A DNA stretch of 64,000 nucleotides from Polynucleobacter sp. UK-Mo-2m-Kol15 (lineage in GTDB: Bacteria > Pseudomonadota > Gammaproteobacteria > Burkholderiales > Burkholderiaceae). Position 1 is the first letter of the stretch. Every line of letters begins with the position of its first letter. Positions 10,555-19,570 of the stretch are shown in pieces. The notes under the pieces were generated by a model, which was given only the letters and a program-made list of their open reading frames with translations, was not told the DNA's origin and ran no database searches. Made by a program: the position numbers and the translations under genes. The stretch lies in assembly GCF_018881505.1 (NCBI RefSeq), contig NZ_JACVQC010000001.1, positions 1,905,927 to 1,969,926 of the forward strand, in the 5' to 3' direction.

Positions 10555-12546
10555 ATGAAACAGCAGTTCAGCAGTAAAACTCTTGTCGCCCTACTTTGCG
10601 GCGCAGTCACATCTTTTAACGCAGCAGCACAAAACTCTCCATCGACAGTCATTGTCTCTGGCTCACGTTTTCAAGAAAACCTCAATGAGGTTCCGGCAAA
10701 CGTAAAAGTCATTACGCGAGATGAAATTGCAAATTCAAGTTCAAACAATATTCCAGAGGTGCTCTCTCAAATTGGGGGCTTAAACGTAAAAAGCTCTAGT
10801 GGCAACCCCTTAAATCTGGATGCCACTATTGATATGGGTGGCTATGGGGCTAGCGCAAATAGCAACACCCTGGTTCTGGTTGATGGTCAACGACTAAACC
10901 CGATTGATTTAGGCACTATTAACTGGGAATCTATACCCATCGACTCCATCGAACGCATTGAGGTCCTGCAAGGTGGCGCAAGCGTGCAGTACGGAAATGG
11001 GGCTGTAGGTGGGGTAATTAACATCATCACCAATGGTGGCGTAAAAAACCTCAATCAGGCATCAGTTACATACGGAAGCTATAACACTGTCATTGGTAAT
11101 GCAATTTTGCGCAACAAAATAAATGACACAACAATTCAACTAACAGCCAATAGCTCGAACACGGATGGCTGGAGACAAAACTCTGCAGCAAATGCCTACT
11201 CATTTGACGGCAAAGTAACGCAATCATTAGGCGGAATTGATCAGGTTTACGCTGACATATTCTTTAACCACTCTAACTCTCAAACTCCGGGGGCTGTACT
11301 TGGTCAGGCGGGAAGAGGTAACTCACAGTCAGCCAGGCCAACATTCATTGGCTCATCAATCACTACCGATAATTCCGGAATCAGAGCTGGCTTTATCAAG
11401 GCAATTGATGATCGTCTCACGTTTGACATTGATGGAACGTATTCCAATAAAAATACCAGCTCCAACATCCCTGCCTATCCTTACTACGTTCTATATCCTA
11501 ACTGGCAGCTTGCAGTTGCACCAAAGATCAAAGCGAATTTTGGGGATTGGGGAAGCACAGTGATAGGTTATGACTTTAATCAAGCCTCTCAAAGTAGCTC
11601 TTCTGGATCCACTTTTGGAAACACAAGCCTCCAACAAAACGTCAGCATCCTCAATCAATCCGCATATCTCGTATCCCGAATTCCGGTAAAGGTAGTTGAT
11701 GGATTAGAGGCTAGCGGGGGCTTTAGACATCAAGCACAAAATGCAAGGGCAAATGATCTCTCCAGCGGATCAACTATTAGCGCAAATCAAAAGTACTCTG
11801 CTAACGCTGGAGATGTCGCTTTTAACTACAACTATCAAGCAGGGCAAAAAATATTTATTAAATGGGATCAGTCTTATCGATTCCCAAATACTGATGAATT
11901 CTGGGGATTTGATCCAAACACTTACACCCCTGTTTTCAATGGCATCTTAAAGCCGCAGATCTCACAAACATACTCAGCCGGAGGAGATTGGAATCTCCGT
12001 CAAGCCCATCTTTCAGCGCTTGTATTTCAATCAATTACTCAAAATGAAATTCGCTACGATCCATCTTCTGGCAGCAACATCAATACTGCCGGGAATATTA
12101 ATCGCACTGGCTTCCTTTTTGACTCCTCAAGCAATATCACCAAAAATTTAACTATTGCTGGTGGCGGAAAAATACAAAGATCTACTTACACGACTGGATC
12201 AATATCCGGGGTTGGCGTTGGCTTAGCTCCAGACTTACTATTAAATGCTCGCGCACAATATATGTTTAATAGTTCGTGGAGTGCTGGAGCTGTAGTGAAT
12301 TACGTTGGTAATCAAAACTACGATGCAGACCCGTCTATCACAAATTCATTAGCAAAAATTCCTTCTTATGTAGCTGCTGATATTTACGCTAGCTACAGAG
12401 TCAAGTCATGGGACACTAAATTCATGATTAAGAACATCGGAGGAAATTCTTATGCAACTACGGGCGGATATAACTCAAGCAGTGGCTACTACTATTACCC
12501 CACGACACCAACAACCTACTTCATAACAGCAAAATATAGTCTTTAA
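10555..12546 (+). CDS. btuB: TonB-dependent outer-membrane cobalamin receptor
   Basis: Outer-membrane receptor for vitamin B12 or its relatives, 663 residues. A signal peptide ends at AAAQ near residue 26. A TonB box-like STVIVSGSRF follows, then the plug domain (VPANVKVITRDEIANS, LVLVDGQRLN, IERIEVLQGGASVQYGNGAVGGVINIIT) and a 22-strand-type barrel ending in YFITAKYSL with a terminal hydrophobic residue. AGAAGG sits 6 bases before the ATG. Its leader is a cobalamin riboswitch, and btuF, btuC and btuD follow directly. The barrel is rich in Ser/Asn and less conserved than the plug. Cobalamin as substrate is inferred from the riboswitch and operon. Confidence 0.9.
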   Translation: MKQQFSSKTLVALLCGAVTSFNAAAQNSPSTVIVSGSRFQENLNEVPANVKVITRDEIANSSSNNIPEVLSQIGGLNVKSSSGNPLNLDATIDMGGYGASANSNTLVLVDGQRLNPIDLGTINWESIPIDSIERIEVLQGGASVQYGNGAVGGVINIITNGGVKNLNQASVTYGSYNTVIGNAILRNKINDTTIQLTANSSNTDGWRQNSAANAYSFDGKVTQSLGGIDQVYADIFFNHSNSQTPGAVLGQAGRGNSQSARPTFIGSSITTDNSGIRAGFIKAIDDRLTFDIDGTYSNKNTSSNIPAYPYYVLYPNWQLAVAPKIKANFGDWGSTVIGYDFNQASQSSSSGSTFGNTSLQQNVSILNQSAYLVSRIPVKVVDGLEASGGFRHQAQNARANDLSSGSTISANQKYSANAGDVAFNYNYQAGQKIFIKWDQSYRFPNTDEFWGFDPNTYTPVFNGILKPQISQTYSAGGDWNLRQAHLSALVFQSITQNEIRYDPSSGSNINTAGNINRTGFLFDSSSNITKNLTIAGGGKIQRSTYTTGSISGVGVGLAPDLLLNARAQYMFNSSWSAGAVVNYVGNQNYDADPSITNSLAKIPSYVAADIYASYRVKSWDTKFMIKNIGGNSYATTGGYNSSSGYYYYPTTPTTYFITAKYSL

Positions 12547-12570
12547 ACCTAAGAGAGAGAACGTAAAAGA

Positions 12571-13464
12571 ATGCAGCCCTGGAACCGCTCCCGCTATTTA
12601 GCTGTCGGGGTTGCTGTATTGATTTTAGGATTTTCCTTTCCTGTTTTTGCTGCGTCTATCTCAGTATCGGATGACCGAGGCATTGTGGTGGCTTTTGATA
12701 AGCCGCCACAACGCATCGTGAGTCTTTTACCCTCACTTACAGAATCTGTCTGTGCCCTTGGAAAATGTGCCGCTTTAGTTGGAGCAGATCGCTTCTCAAA
12801 CTGGCCAAAAGCAATTCAAGAATTGCCTAAGCTTGGTGGAATGGGAGATATCAATATCGAACGAATAGTGCAACTCAAACCAGATGTTGTTCTACTAGAA
12901 AGAGCCTCACCTGTCATTGCACGCCTAAATCAATTGGGCATTAAAACTTTTGCCTTAGAGGTGAAGTCTATGAACGATGAGAAAAGAGCTCTGCAGAAAC
13001 TTGATGCTATCTTGGGCAGCTCTGAAAGTGCTCGAGTTTGGAATCAAATTGAAAAAGAAATCATGCGCGCCAATAAACAGCTATCTACTCAGGATGAAAG
13101 TATCCGCGTGTACTTTGAGGTAAATCCTGCGCCATTTGCAGCAGGAAGCACCTCTTTTATTGGAGAAATCTTGACTCAATTGAATCTGGACAACATCATC
13201 CCAAAGACACTTGGACCATTCCCCAAAATTAATCCTGAGTTCGTGGTTCAGACTAAGCCCGATGTTATTCTCCTCACCGAATCGACGGTGGCCGATATTC
13301 TGAAGCGTCCAGGATGGAAGTCCATTCCGGCTGTTTCTAAAAATAGAATTTGTGTATTTACCGGCAACCAAAATGATGTTCTCGTTCGTCCTGGCCCACG
13401 AATGGGTGAGGCAGCCTTAATTATTTCTCAATGCATTCAAGAGAAGATGTCATCATCTAAATAA
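12571..13464 (+). CDS. btuF: Periplasmic cobalamin-binding protein BtuF
   Basis: Type III periplasmic binding protein that hands B12 to the BtuCD importer. It has 297 residues with a signal peptide (AVGVAVLILGFSFPVFA). The two lobes show PPQRIVSLLPSLTESVCALG, IERIVQLKPDVVLLE and PEFVVQTKPDVILLTES, the last two being the twin KPDVxLL motifs of the family, joined by a long helix. It starts 24 bases after btuB, and its stop codon shares a base with the btuC start. Confidence 0.9.
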   Translation: MQPWNRSRYLAVGVAVLILGFSFPVFAASISVSDDRGIVVAFDKPPQRIVSLLPSLTESVCALGKCAALVGADRFSNWPKAIQELPKLGGMGDINIERIVQLKPDVVLLERASPVIARLNQLGIKTFALEVKSMNDEKRALQKLDAILGSSESARVWNQIEKEIMRANKQLSTQDESIRVYFEVNPAPFAAGSTSFIGEILTQLNLDNIIPKTLGPFPKINPEFVVQTKPDVILLTESTVADILKRPGWKSIPAVSKNRICVFTGNQNDVLVRPGPRMGEAALIISQCIQEKMSSSK

Positions 13465-14441
13465 TGAAAAAAAATCATTTTCTGGTCAGCTTGTCTTTGT
13501 TGCTCGGTCTAAGTCTGCTCTTGGTATTGCTTGGCACATTACTCGGAAGTACCGGGGGCAGCTGGAACTTATCGGGATCTGATCAAGCTGTTGTATTCGA
13601 TATTCGGCTACCACGATCATTGGGCGCCTATCTTGCAGGTGCCTTATTGGGACTTGCTGGTGGTATTGCCCAAAGCCTGTTTCGCAATCCATTAGCTGAC
13701 CCCTATCTACTGGGAAGCGCATCGGGCGCACTACTAGGGGTTGGCAGCATTCTCTGCTTTGCTTATCTTGGAAACTCTTGGCTAGATATTCTGGGCTTAA
13801 ATGGTGGCGCCTTTCTTGGGGCGCTGCTTGGAGTATTCGCCTCTCTACTTTTAGCGGGCGGCTATCGCAGCTCCTTGCGACTTCTTTTATCTGGAGTAGT
13901 AATCAGTGTGATTCTAGGTGCGGCAAACTCATTATTTACATTCATCCGCCCTGATTTATTTCAAAGCATTCAGTCTTTCATGCTTGGCAACACCACATTG
14001 CTGAGTTGGTCTGGTGCAGCAATCATGGCCAGCGCTTTAGCATGTTGTCTAATTATTACCCTCATCATCTGTCCCGTACTCGATGCCTTATCTCTTGGTG
14101 AAAATACTGCCCGTACCCTAGGTTTGGCACTAGATCGATTGCGCCTTGTACTGATTGGCGTTCTGGCACTTGCAACAGGCTGTGCTGTTGCACAAACAGG
14201 CTTGATCGCCTTTGTTGGGCTGGCGGCTCCCCACTTAATTAGAAGGCTTTGTAGTGGACGGCAACGAGAACAACTTGTGCTTTCCTGTCTGGCAGGTGGA
14301 TCCCTCTTACTCAGTTCGGATCTACTTGCGCGCACCATATTTGCGCCGATTGAAATTCCCGTTGGGATTGTGACGGCGGTCTTGGGCGGACTATATCTAC
14401 TGGTTTTACTGAGACGAAGCAATGCAGGGATGCGCCCATGA
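13464..14441 (+). CDS. btuC: Cobalamin ABC transporter permease BtuC
   Basis: FecCD-family permease of 325 residues with about ten hydrophobic helices. Family motifs seen: RLPRSLGAYLAGALLGLAGG near residue 50, NPLADPYLLGSASGA, and GLIAFVGLAAPHLIRRL near residue 255, the cytoplasmic loop that couples to the ATPase. IEIPVGIVTAVLGGLYLLVLL closes the protein. It overlaps btuF by one base and btuD by four, so the three are translationally coupled. Confidence 0.92.
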   Translation: MKKNHFLVSLSLLLGLSLLLVLLGTLLGSTGGSWNLSGSDQAVVFDIRLPRSLGAYLAGALLGLAGGIAQSLFRNPLADPYLLGSASGALLGVGSILCFAYLGNSWLDILGLNGGAFLGALLGVFASLLLAGGYRSSLRLLLSGVVISVILGAANSLFTFIRPDLFQSIQSFMLGNTTLLSWSGAAIMASALACCLIITLIICPVLDALSLGENTARTLGLALDRLRLVLIGVLALATGCAVAQTGLIAFVGLAAPHLIRRLCSGRQREQLVLSCLAGGSLLLSSDLLARTIFAPIEIPVGIVTAVLGGLYLLVLLRRSNAGMRP

Positions 14442-15199
14442 AAATCCGTCAACTCAATGTATTTAGAGGTCCCAGCACCATTCTTTCTGAGCTCAATGTA
14501 GATATTCCCCAAGGAAAATGGACTAGCGTTATTGGGCCTAATGGCGCGGGGAAATCCTCACTATTGCAAGCAATGGCTGGTCTACTCCGCTGGAATGGAT
14601 CCATCACGGTAGATGAGATCAACATTGCATCATTTACCCCAAAAGATCTTGCAAAGAAAATTGCCTGGTTGGATCAAGTCTCAAATACGCCGGGAGAATT
14701 TGGCGACTCTCTTAGTGTGTATGACACCGTGATGCTGGGGCGTATCCCTCACCAAGGATGGCTATGCCTACCTTCCAAGACCGATCACATCGTAGTTGAG
14801 GAAGTTTTACAACAGACCGACATTTGGCATTTGCGCCAACGCCCTCTGCAGCAACTATCAGGAGGTGAACGTCAGAGAGTGCTACTAGCACGTCTTATTG
14901 CTGTGGGCTCTAATATCCTCCTGATGGATGAACCGCTCGCCAACTTAGACCCTCCTCATCAAGCCGATTTCTTGCAATGGCAAGATAATTTGCTGACTCA
15001 GGGCAAAACCTTGGTGACTGTATTACATGAAATTCATTTTGCACTCCGAGCTGATCATGTAGTCATGCTGAATGAAGGCAAACTGTATTTTCAAGGGGGG
15101 AGTCAAGAACCCGACACTCATAAAGCCCTTATAGCCTTATTTAATAATCGCATTCGCCTAGAAAAGCTGGGGGCTGATTGGGTCGCCTTGCCCAATTAA
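14438..15199 (+). CDS. btuD: Cobalamin ABC transporter ATPase BtuD
   Basis: ATP-binding subunit of the B12 importer, 253 residues. Walker A is GPNGAGKSSLLQ, the signature is LSGGERQRVLLARL, Walker B is ILLMDEPLANLD, and the H-loop is in VTVLHEIHFAL. It is the last gene of the riboswitch-controlled operon btuB-F-C-D. No cobalamin biosynthetic genes are in the window, which fits a salvage life style. Confidence 0.9.
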   Translation: MKIRQLNVFRGPSTILSELNVDIPQGKWTSVIGPNGAGKSSLLQAMAGLLRWNGSITVDEINIASFTPKDLAKKIAWLDQVSNTPGEFGDSLSVYDTVMLGRIPHQGWLCLPSKTDHIVVEEVLQQTDIWHLRQRPLQQLSGGERQRVLLARLIAVGSNILLMDEPLANLDPPHQADFLQWQDNLLTQGKTLVTVLHEIHFALRADHVVMLNEGKLYFQGGSQEPDTHKALIALFNNRIRLEKLGADWVALPN

Positions 15200-15250
15200 G
15201 CCCAAAATCAGGGATTTCACAAAGTATTTCCCTAGAGCTACAATGCTCAC

Positions 15251-15535
15251 ATGACCGAGTACACCCCTCAAGTCCCAAGCGACCCCGCTGAATCTGATCC
15301 GATAGCCGCATCGTTGCAAAGGCTCTCCAAAAAAATTCGGCTGATCTCCGATGCCGTTAAGGCGTTACATCAAGATCGTAGTCAGCTTGAAACCAAAATT
15401 GATGATGCACAAAAACGGATTCAGCATATCTTGAGTCGTCTGCCAGAACAAAGTGATGGACGTCAATTGAACTTGCTCGGTGAGCCCGCAACACCAACCA
15501 ATCCAGAGGATGACAATGAGCCAACAACGCATTGA
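15251..15535 (+). CDS. Coiled-coil protein next to zapA (ZapB-like)
   Basis: A 94-residue acidic protein with a central helix (IAASLQRLSKKIRLISDAVKALHQDRSQLE and on to HILSRL) that has heptad-like hydrophobic spacing, and a disordered C-terminus rich in Pro, Glu and Asp. It overlaps the zapA start by 20 bases. In other proteobacteria a short coiled-coil, ZapB-like gene often sits immediately before zapA, so a cell-division role at the Z ring is likely by context, not by clear sequence identity. Confidence 0.65.
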   Translation: MTEYTPQVPSDPAESDPIAASLQRLSKKIRLISDAVKALHQDRSQLETKIDDAQKRIQHILSRLPEQSDGRQLNLLGEPATPTNPEDDNEPTTH

Positions 15536-15878
15536 AGTAACCCTCGCCGGTCAAAAGATCACATTAGCAACGAGTACCGAACATGAGCCATTACTTCGTG
15601 CAGCCTGCACATTGGTCGATGAGCAAATTCAATTAGCAATTAATGGTGGTAATCGCAGTATTGAACGCGCCAGTATGATGGCTGCCCTCAAGATAGCCGG
15701 AGATCTCATTCAATTGCAAACTGCAACCCAACAAACTCCTGCGCAGAGCACTTCATCCCACACCAATCCTGAAGAGATTGCTCGACTCCAGAGCGAAATT
15801 CATACCCTGGAAGATCAAGTGGACGCTCTAATGCAAAGCCTTTCCCTGCCTGGTTCGCCAAGGCCAATAGTTCCTTGA
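15516..15878 (+). CDS. zapA: Cell division protein ZapA
   Basis: Binds and bundles FtsZ at mid-cell. The 120-residue product starts MSQQRIEVTLAGQKITLA, which is the usual ZapA opening; AGAGGA lies 5 bases upstream. The globular domain contains VDEQIQLAINGGNRSIERASMMAALKIAGDL, and the C-terminal coiled coil is EIARLQSEIHTLEDQVDALM. An upstream in-frame start at 15480 is possible but lacks conservation. The last 38 bases lie inside the predicted 6S RNA. Confidence 0.92.
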   Translation: MSQQRIEVTLAGQKITLATSTEHEPLLRAACTLVDEQIQLAINGGNRSIERASMMAALKIAGDLIQLQTATQQTPAQSTSSHTNPEEIARLQSEIHTLEDQVDALMQSLSLPGSPRPIVP

Positions 15879-16057
15879 ACCGATGCGCAAGCATCAGGAA
15901 CGATCTTTACACTGTGGGCGTGAGCGTTTCGAATCTTCAAAGTGGCAGCTTCGCGCTGTTCACTCCCTGAACTTCTTAATGCACCCGAAGCAGAGTAGCC
16001 GTTCCACCTTGAACCCTAGGGTTCAGGATGACGGCCTAGCGGCTAAGGCGGGGAATT
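15841..16057 (+). ncRNA. ssrS: 6S RNA
   Basis: Regulatory RNA that traps the sigma-70 RNA polymerase in stationary phase. It lies directly after zapA, the usual place in proteobacteria. The 3' part CACCTTGAACCCTAGGGTTC followed by AGGATGACGGCC closely matches E. coli 6S. The closing stem is TTCCCTGCC at 15842-15850 with GGCGGGGAA at 16047-16055 (nine pairs, one G-U), and AGGCC at 15861 pairs with GGCCT at 16033. The 5' arm therefore lies inside the end of zapA. Exact ends are uncertain by about 10 bases. Confidence 0.85.
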
Positions 16058-16058
16058 C

Positions 16059-16877
16059 ATGCCAATAGCCGATATAGTCATGTTGATGTTGTGTGGGAGC
16101 ATATCAGGCTTCCTAGCAGGACTCCTCGGTATTGGAGGCGGGATGATTCTCGTCCCTTTCATGATTGCGGTGTTCAATCATTTGGGCTTTAGTCAGAGCG
16201 TCATCGTCCATATGGCTATTGCAACTGGCATGGCAACCATTCTCTTCACCACCACTTCGGCTATCTGGGCACACCACAAACACAACTCCATAGACTGGAA
16301 ATTAGTAGCAGCACTTAGTCCTGGTTTAGTCATTGGTAGTCTCATTGGCGGTAGCGAGATTTTCGAAGCAATCAATACATCTTGGCTATCTTTATTCTTC
16401 GCCATTTTTATTGTTCATACTTCGATCCAAATGATCATCAATAAAAAACCTACGGCTGTACGAGAGTTGCCCGGCTCTGTTGGTCTTTTTTCATTCGGGG
16501 CCCTAGCGGGCGTCCTGGCAAGCCTGGTTGGCGCAGGCGGAGCATTTATTACTGTTCCTTTTATGCTTTGGTGCAATGTAAAAACACATACGGCGATGGC
16601 CACCTCTTCTGGCCTGGGATTTCCGATCGCAGCTGCAGCGACGATTGGCTACATGTATGGAAGCTGGGGAAACCCGAATCTACCAGAAGGCTCATTGGGA
16701 TTTGTCTATGTTCCAGCGGTTCTTTGTATTGTGGCACTCAGCATATTCACCGCTCCGCTTGGCGCAAAAATGGCCAGAAAGCTCAATGTAGCTCAGCTAA
16801 AGCGCATCTTTGGCGTGATGCTCTTTATGCTCTCAGTATTCATGTTTAATGAGAGCCGCAAGGCATTTGGATTTTAA
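16059..16877 (+). CDS. TSUP (TauE/SafE) family permease
   Basis: A 272-residue membrane protein with about eight hydrophobic segments. It has the two related halves of the family, each with a glycine-rich motif: GFLAGLLGIGGGMILVPF near residue 17 and GVLASLVGAGGAFITVPF near residue 150. Family members carry sulfite, sulfoacetate or other organic anions; the substrate here is not evident. The start at 16059 follows the 6S RNA with only one base between, and its only Shine-Dalgarno (GGGGA) is part of the 6S closing stem. A second start at 16080 is possible. Confidence 0.88.
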   Translation: MPIADIVMLMLCGSISGFLAGLLGIGGGMILVPFMIAVFNHLGFSQSVIVHMAIATGMATILFTTTSAIWAHHKHNSIDWKLVAALSPGLVIGSLIGGSEIFEAINTSWLSLFFAIFIVHTSIQMIINKKPTAVRELPGSVGLFSFGALAGVLASLVGAGGAFITVPFMLWCNVKTHTAMATSSGLGFPIAAAATIGYMYGSWGNPNLPEGSLGFVYVPAVLCIVALSIFTAPLGAKMARKLNVAQLKRIFGVMLFMLSVFMFNESRKAFGF

Positions 16878-16896
16878 GACGATATCCTTACTGCTC

Positions 16897-18420
16897 TTAG
16901 CTAGTGAATTGCTGACGCAAAATATTCTTCTGCACCTTGCCCATCGCATTACGAGGTAAGTCAGAAACAATTTCTAAACGCTTTGGGATCTTGAAATTCG
17001 CAATTTGCGTTTTGAGAGTTGCGATCATCGCCTGCGCATCTAATTTAGCACCCGCCTTTGGTACAACCACTGCCATTACTGCTTCACCAAAATCAGGATG
17101 TGGAATACCAATCACAGCACTCTCATCTACGCCGTCCATGTCATCAATAAAACTTTCGATTTCTTTTGGGTATACGTTATAGCCACCAGAAATAATCAGA
17201 TCCTTACTGCGGCCAACGATACAGAGGTAGTTCTTAGGGGCTTTACCACCATTGGCATCACCACCCCAACGCCCGACATCACCAGTCTTAAACCAAGCAT
17301 CTTCAGTAAATTCTTCTGCGGTTTTCTCTGGCATACGCCAGTAGCCCTTGAATATGTTTGGGCCCTTCACTTGAATACCACCGATTTCATCAACACCACA
17401 GGGCTTATTTTTTTCATCGACTACACGAACCTTAACTCCTGGTAAGGGCAGGCCAACTGATCCACCTACACGATCCCCCTTGTAAGGATTAGACACCAAC
17501 ATCACGGTCTCACTCATGCCGTAACGCTCAAGAATTGGCTGGCCAATTACCTCTTTAAAGGTATTAAATGTTTCAGTCAGCAAAGGTGCTGAACCAGAAA
17601 CAAATAAGCGCATATTACGCGTGACATGCCGATTGAAGTTTTTATCTGCAAGAAGTCGCACATAGAAAGTTGGTACACCCATCATCACAGTGGAATTCGG
17701 CATGTGATGAATCAATTGGGATGTATCCAAGCGAGGCAACCAGATCATTTTGCTACCGTTAATCAAAGCGCCATGTGCAGCCACAAATAAACCGTGAACA
17801 TGAAAGATTGGGAGTGCGTGCAATAAAACATCGCCTTTTTTCCAACCCCAAAACTTTTGCAGTACTTGCGCATTACTACCCAGATTCTTATGGGTAAGCA
17901 TTGCACCTTTACTACGACCAGTTGTGCCGGAGGTATACAAAATAGCAGCCAAATCATCATCATTCACAGCAACTGTTTTGAACTGATCACTTTGACCAGC
18001 AGCACGCTCTAATAAAGTACCCTTACGATCCTCATCCAAGGTAAACACATGTTTAGTGCCCGCCTTAAAAGCCACCTTCGATACCCAAGAGAAATTTTTA
18101 CTACTGCACACCACGACTGCAGGCTCAGCATTCTCCAGGAAGTATTGAATCTCCGCTGCTTGGTAAGCCGTATTTAGAGGTAAATAAACATAGCCTGCCT
18201 TAATCGTAGCCAAGTACAGAAAGAGTGCTTCAGGCGATTTCTCAACCTGAGCAGCAATTCGTGATCCAGCGGGTAATTTGAGGCTCTTAAGCAAGTTAGC
18301 CATCTTGGCAGTGGCGCGCTCCAGATCACTCCAGGAGTAATACAGTCCATCATGCGTTTCTAGTGCACATGCTTGCTTATCTTTTGGAAAACCTTTTTCC
18401 AACAAAGAATATAAATTCAT
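16897..18420 (-). CDS. matB: Malonyl-CoA synthetase
   Basis: AMP-forming acyl-CoA ligase of 507 residues that activates malonate to malonyl-CoA. Seen: the P-loop YTSGTTGRSKGAMLTHKN, LPIFHVHGLF, YGMSETVM, and the hinge/Lys region VGRSKDLIISGGYNVYPKEIE with RNAMGKVQKN at the C-terminus, all in MatB-like form. The ATG at 18420 was preferred because GAGG is 5 bases upstream. It is the last gene of the cluster with a Bug receptor and malonyl-CoA decarboxylase, which supports malonate over other acids. Confidence 0.9.
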   Translation of the reverse strand: MNLYSLLEKGFPKDKQACALETHDGLYYSWSDLERATAKMANLLKSLKLPAGSRIAAQVEKSPEALFLYLATIKAGYVYLPLNTAYQAAEIQYFLENAEPAVVVCSSKNFSWVSKVAFKAGTKHVFTLDEDRKGTLLERAAGQSDQFKTVAVNDDDLAAILYTSGTTGRSKGAMLTHKNLGSNAQVLQKFWGWKKGDVLLHALPIFHVHGLFVAAHGALINGSKMIWLPRLDTSQLIHHMPNSTVMMGVPTFYVRLLADKNFNRHVTRNMRLFVSGSAPLLTETFNTFKEVIGQPILERYGMSETVMLVSNPYKGDRVGGSVGLPLPGVKVRVVDEKNKPCGVDEIGGIQVKGPNIFKGYWRMPEKTAEEFTEDAWFKTGDVGRWGGDANGGKAPKNYLCIVGRSKDLIISGGYNVYPKEIESFIDDMDGVDESAVIGIPHPDFGEAVMAVVVPKAGAKLDAQAMIATLKTQIANFKIPKRLEIVSDLPRNAMGKVQKNILRQQFTS

Positions 18421-18454
18421 GAGAGCCTCAAAACCAATCAAATAAAACTGCGAA

Positions 18455-19453
18455 TCAATCCAAGGAGGCGCCAGACTTCTTCACTACTGCAGACCAACGC
18501 GTAACATCGGCCTGTACCTGCTTTCCAAAAGCCTCACCAGTCAGAGAAGGAGTATCGGAACCATTCTTCTCCCAAATGCCTTTTAGCTTAGGCGTATTTA
18601 AGGCCTTTTGCACTTCAACAATCATCTTGTCCACTATTGGCTTAGGAGTGCCAACTGGAGCGAACATAGAATACCAAGTCGATACCACGTAGTCAGGCAG
18701 GCCCGCCTCCTGGAATGTAGGTACATTCGGGATAGCAGATGAGCGCTTATTAGATGCTAAAGCAATCGCTACCAGCTTGCCTCCATTAATTTGCGCAGCA
18801 GAAGTGGCTAAACCATCAAATTCCAAGTCAACTTGACCAGCTAACAAGTCGCTCATCGCTGGACCAGCTCCACGGTAAGGGATGTGAGTTATGAATGTAC
18901 CTGTTTGAATCTTAAATAGCTCACCCGCCAAGTGATGGACTGTGCCACTGCCTGCGCTAGCATAATTATATTTGCCAGGATTTTTCTTCATGAGCTCAAC
19001 AAATTCTTTGGCATTACGAGCGCTCACTTTTTGTGGATTTACTACTAAAACTTGTGGCACGTTAGCAATCATTGCTACTGGTACAAAACTCTTCTCAATG
19101 TCGTAATCCAAATTTTTATACATGGATGGCGCGATTGTGTGATGTGTTGCACCGATAAACCAGGTATAGCCATCTGGGGCTGCTTTTGCAGCCACTGATG
19201 CACCAACTGTTCCACCCGCACCACCGCGATTGTCAATCACGAACTGCTTGCCCAGTTGCTCAGTAAGCTGAGCTGCCAGTGGCCTAGCAAAAGCATCCGT
19301 ACCCCCGCCTGCGGGAAAAGGTACGACAAAAGTAATGGGCTTATTTGGCCACTCTTGAGCAATCACAGCGAGAGGAGCGGCACAAATTAAGAAAAGCGCT
19401 TTTTTCAAAGCATTTAATGGGAATGCAGAGTTTCTGCTTGTTTTGGTAAACAT
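18455..19453 (-). CDS. Bug/TctC-type periplasmic solute receptor
   Basis: A 332-residue periplasmic binding protein of the Bug (tripartite tricarboxylate receptor) family. It has a signal peptide (KALFLICAAPLAVIAQ) and the family opening WPNKPITFVVPFPAGGGTD, then FVIDNRGGAGGTVGA. GGAGACAACT precedes the chosen ATG. No TctA/TctB membrane partners are nearby, which is common for this expanded family. It lies between the malonyl-CoA synthetase and decarboxylase genes, so it probably binds malonate, although it could instead be a sensor. Confidence 0.88.
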   Translation of the reverse strand: MFTKTSRNSAFPLNALKKALFLICAAPLAVIAQEWPNKPITFVVPFPAGGGTDAFARPLAAQLTEQLGKQFVIDNRGGAGGTVGASVAAKAAPDGYTWFIGATHHTIAPSMYKNLDYDIEKSFVPVAMIANVPQVLVVNPQKVSARNAKEFVELMKKNPGKYNYASAGSGTVHHLAGELFKIQTGTFITHIPYRGAGPAMSDLLAGQVDLEFDGLATSAAQINGGKLVAIALASNKRSSAIPNVPTFQEAGLPDYVVSTWYSMFAPVGTPKPIVDKMIVEVQKALNTPKLKGIWEKNGSDTPSLTGEAFGKQVQADVTRWSAVVKKSGASLD

Positions 19454-19570
19454 AGTTGTCTCCTTTATTTTTACCAACTATTGCGCTGGTTTCATTTTTT
19501 TAGCTAAGTCCTAAAGTCACATTCTACGAGGACTTTCGCTTAAAAGCGGAAATTAGCCTCAGAGTAAACA

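Noticed and set aside
15883..16068. A 61-codon plus-strand frame after zapA
   Set aside because: It lies entirely in the 6S RNA region, whose structure and sequence explain the stretch better.
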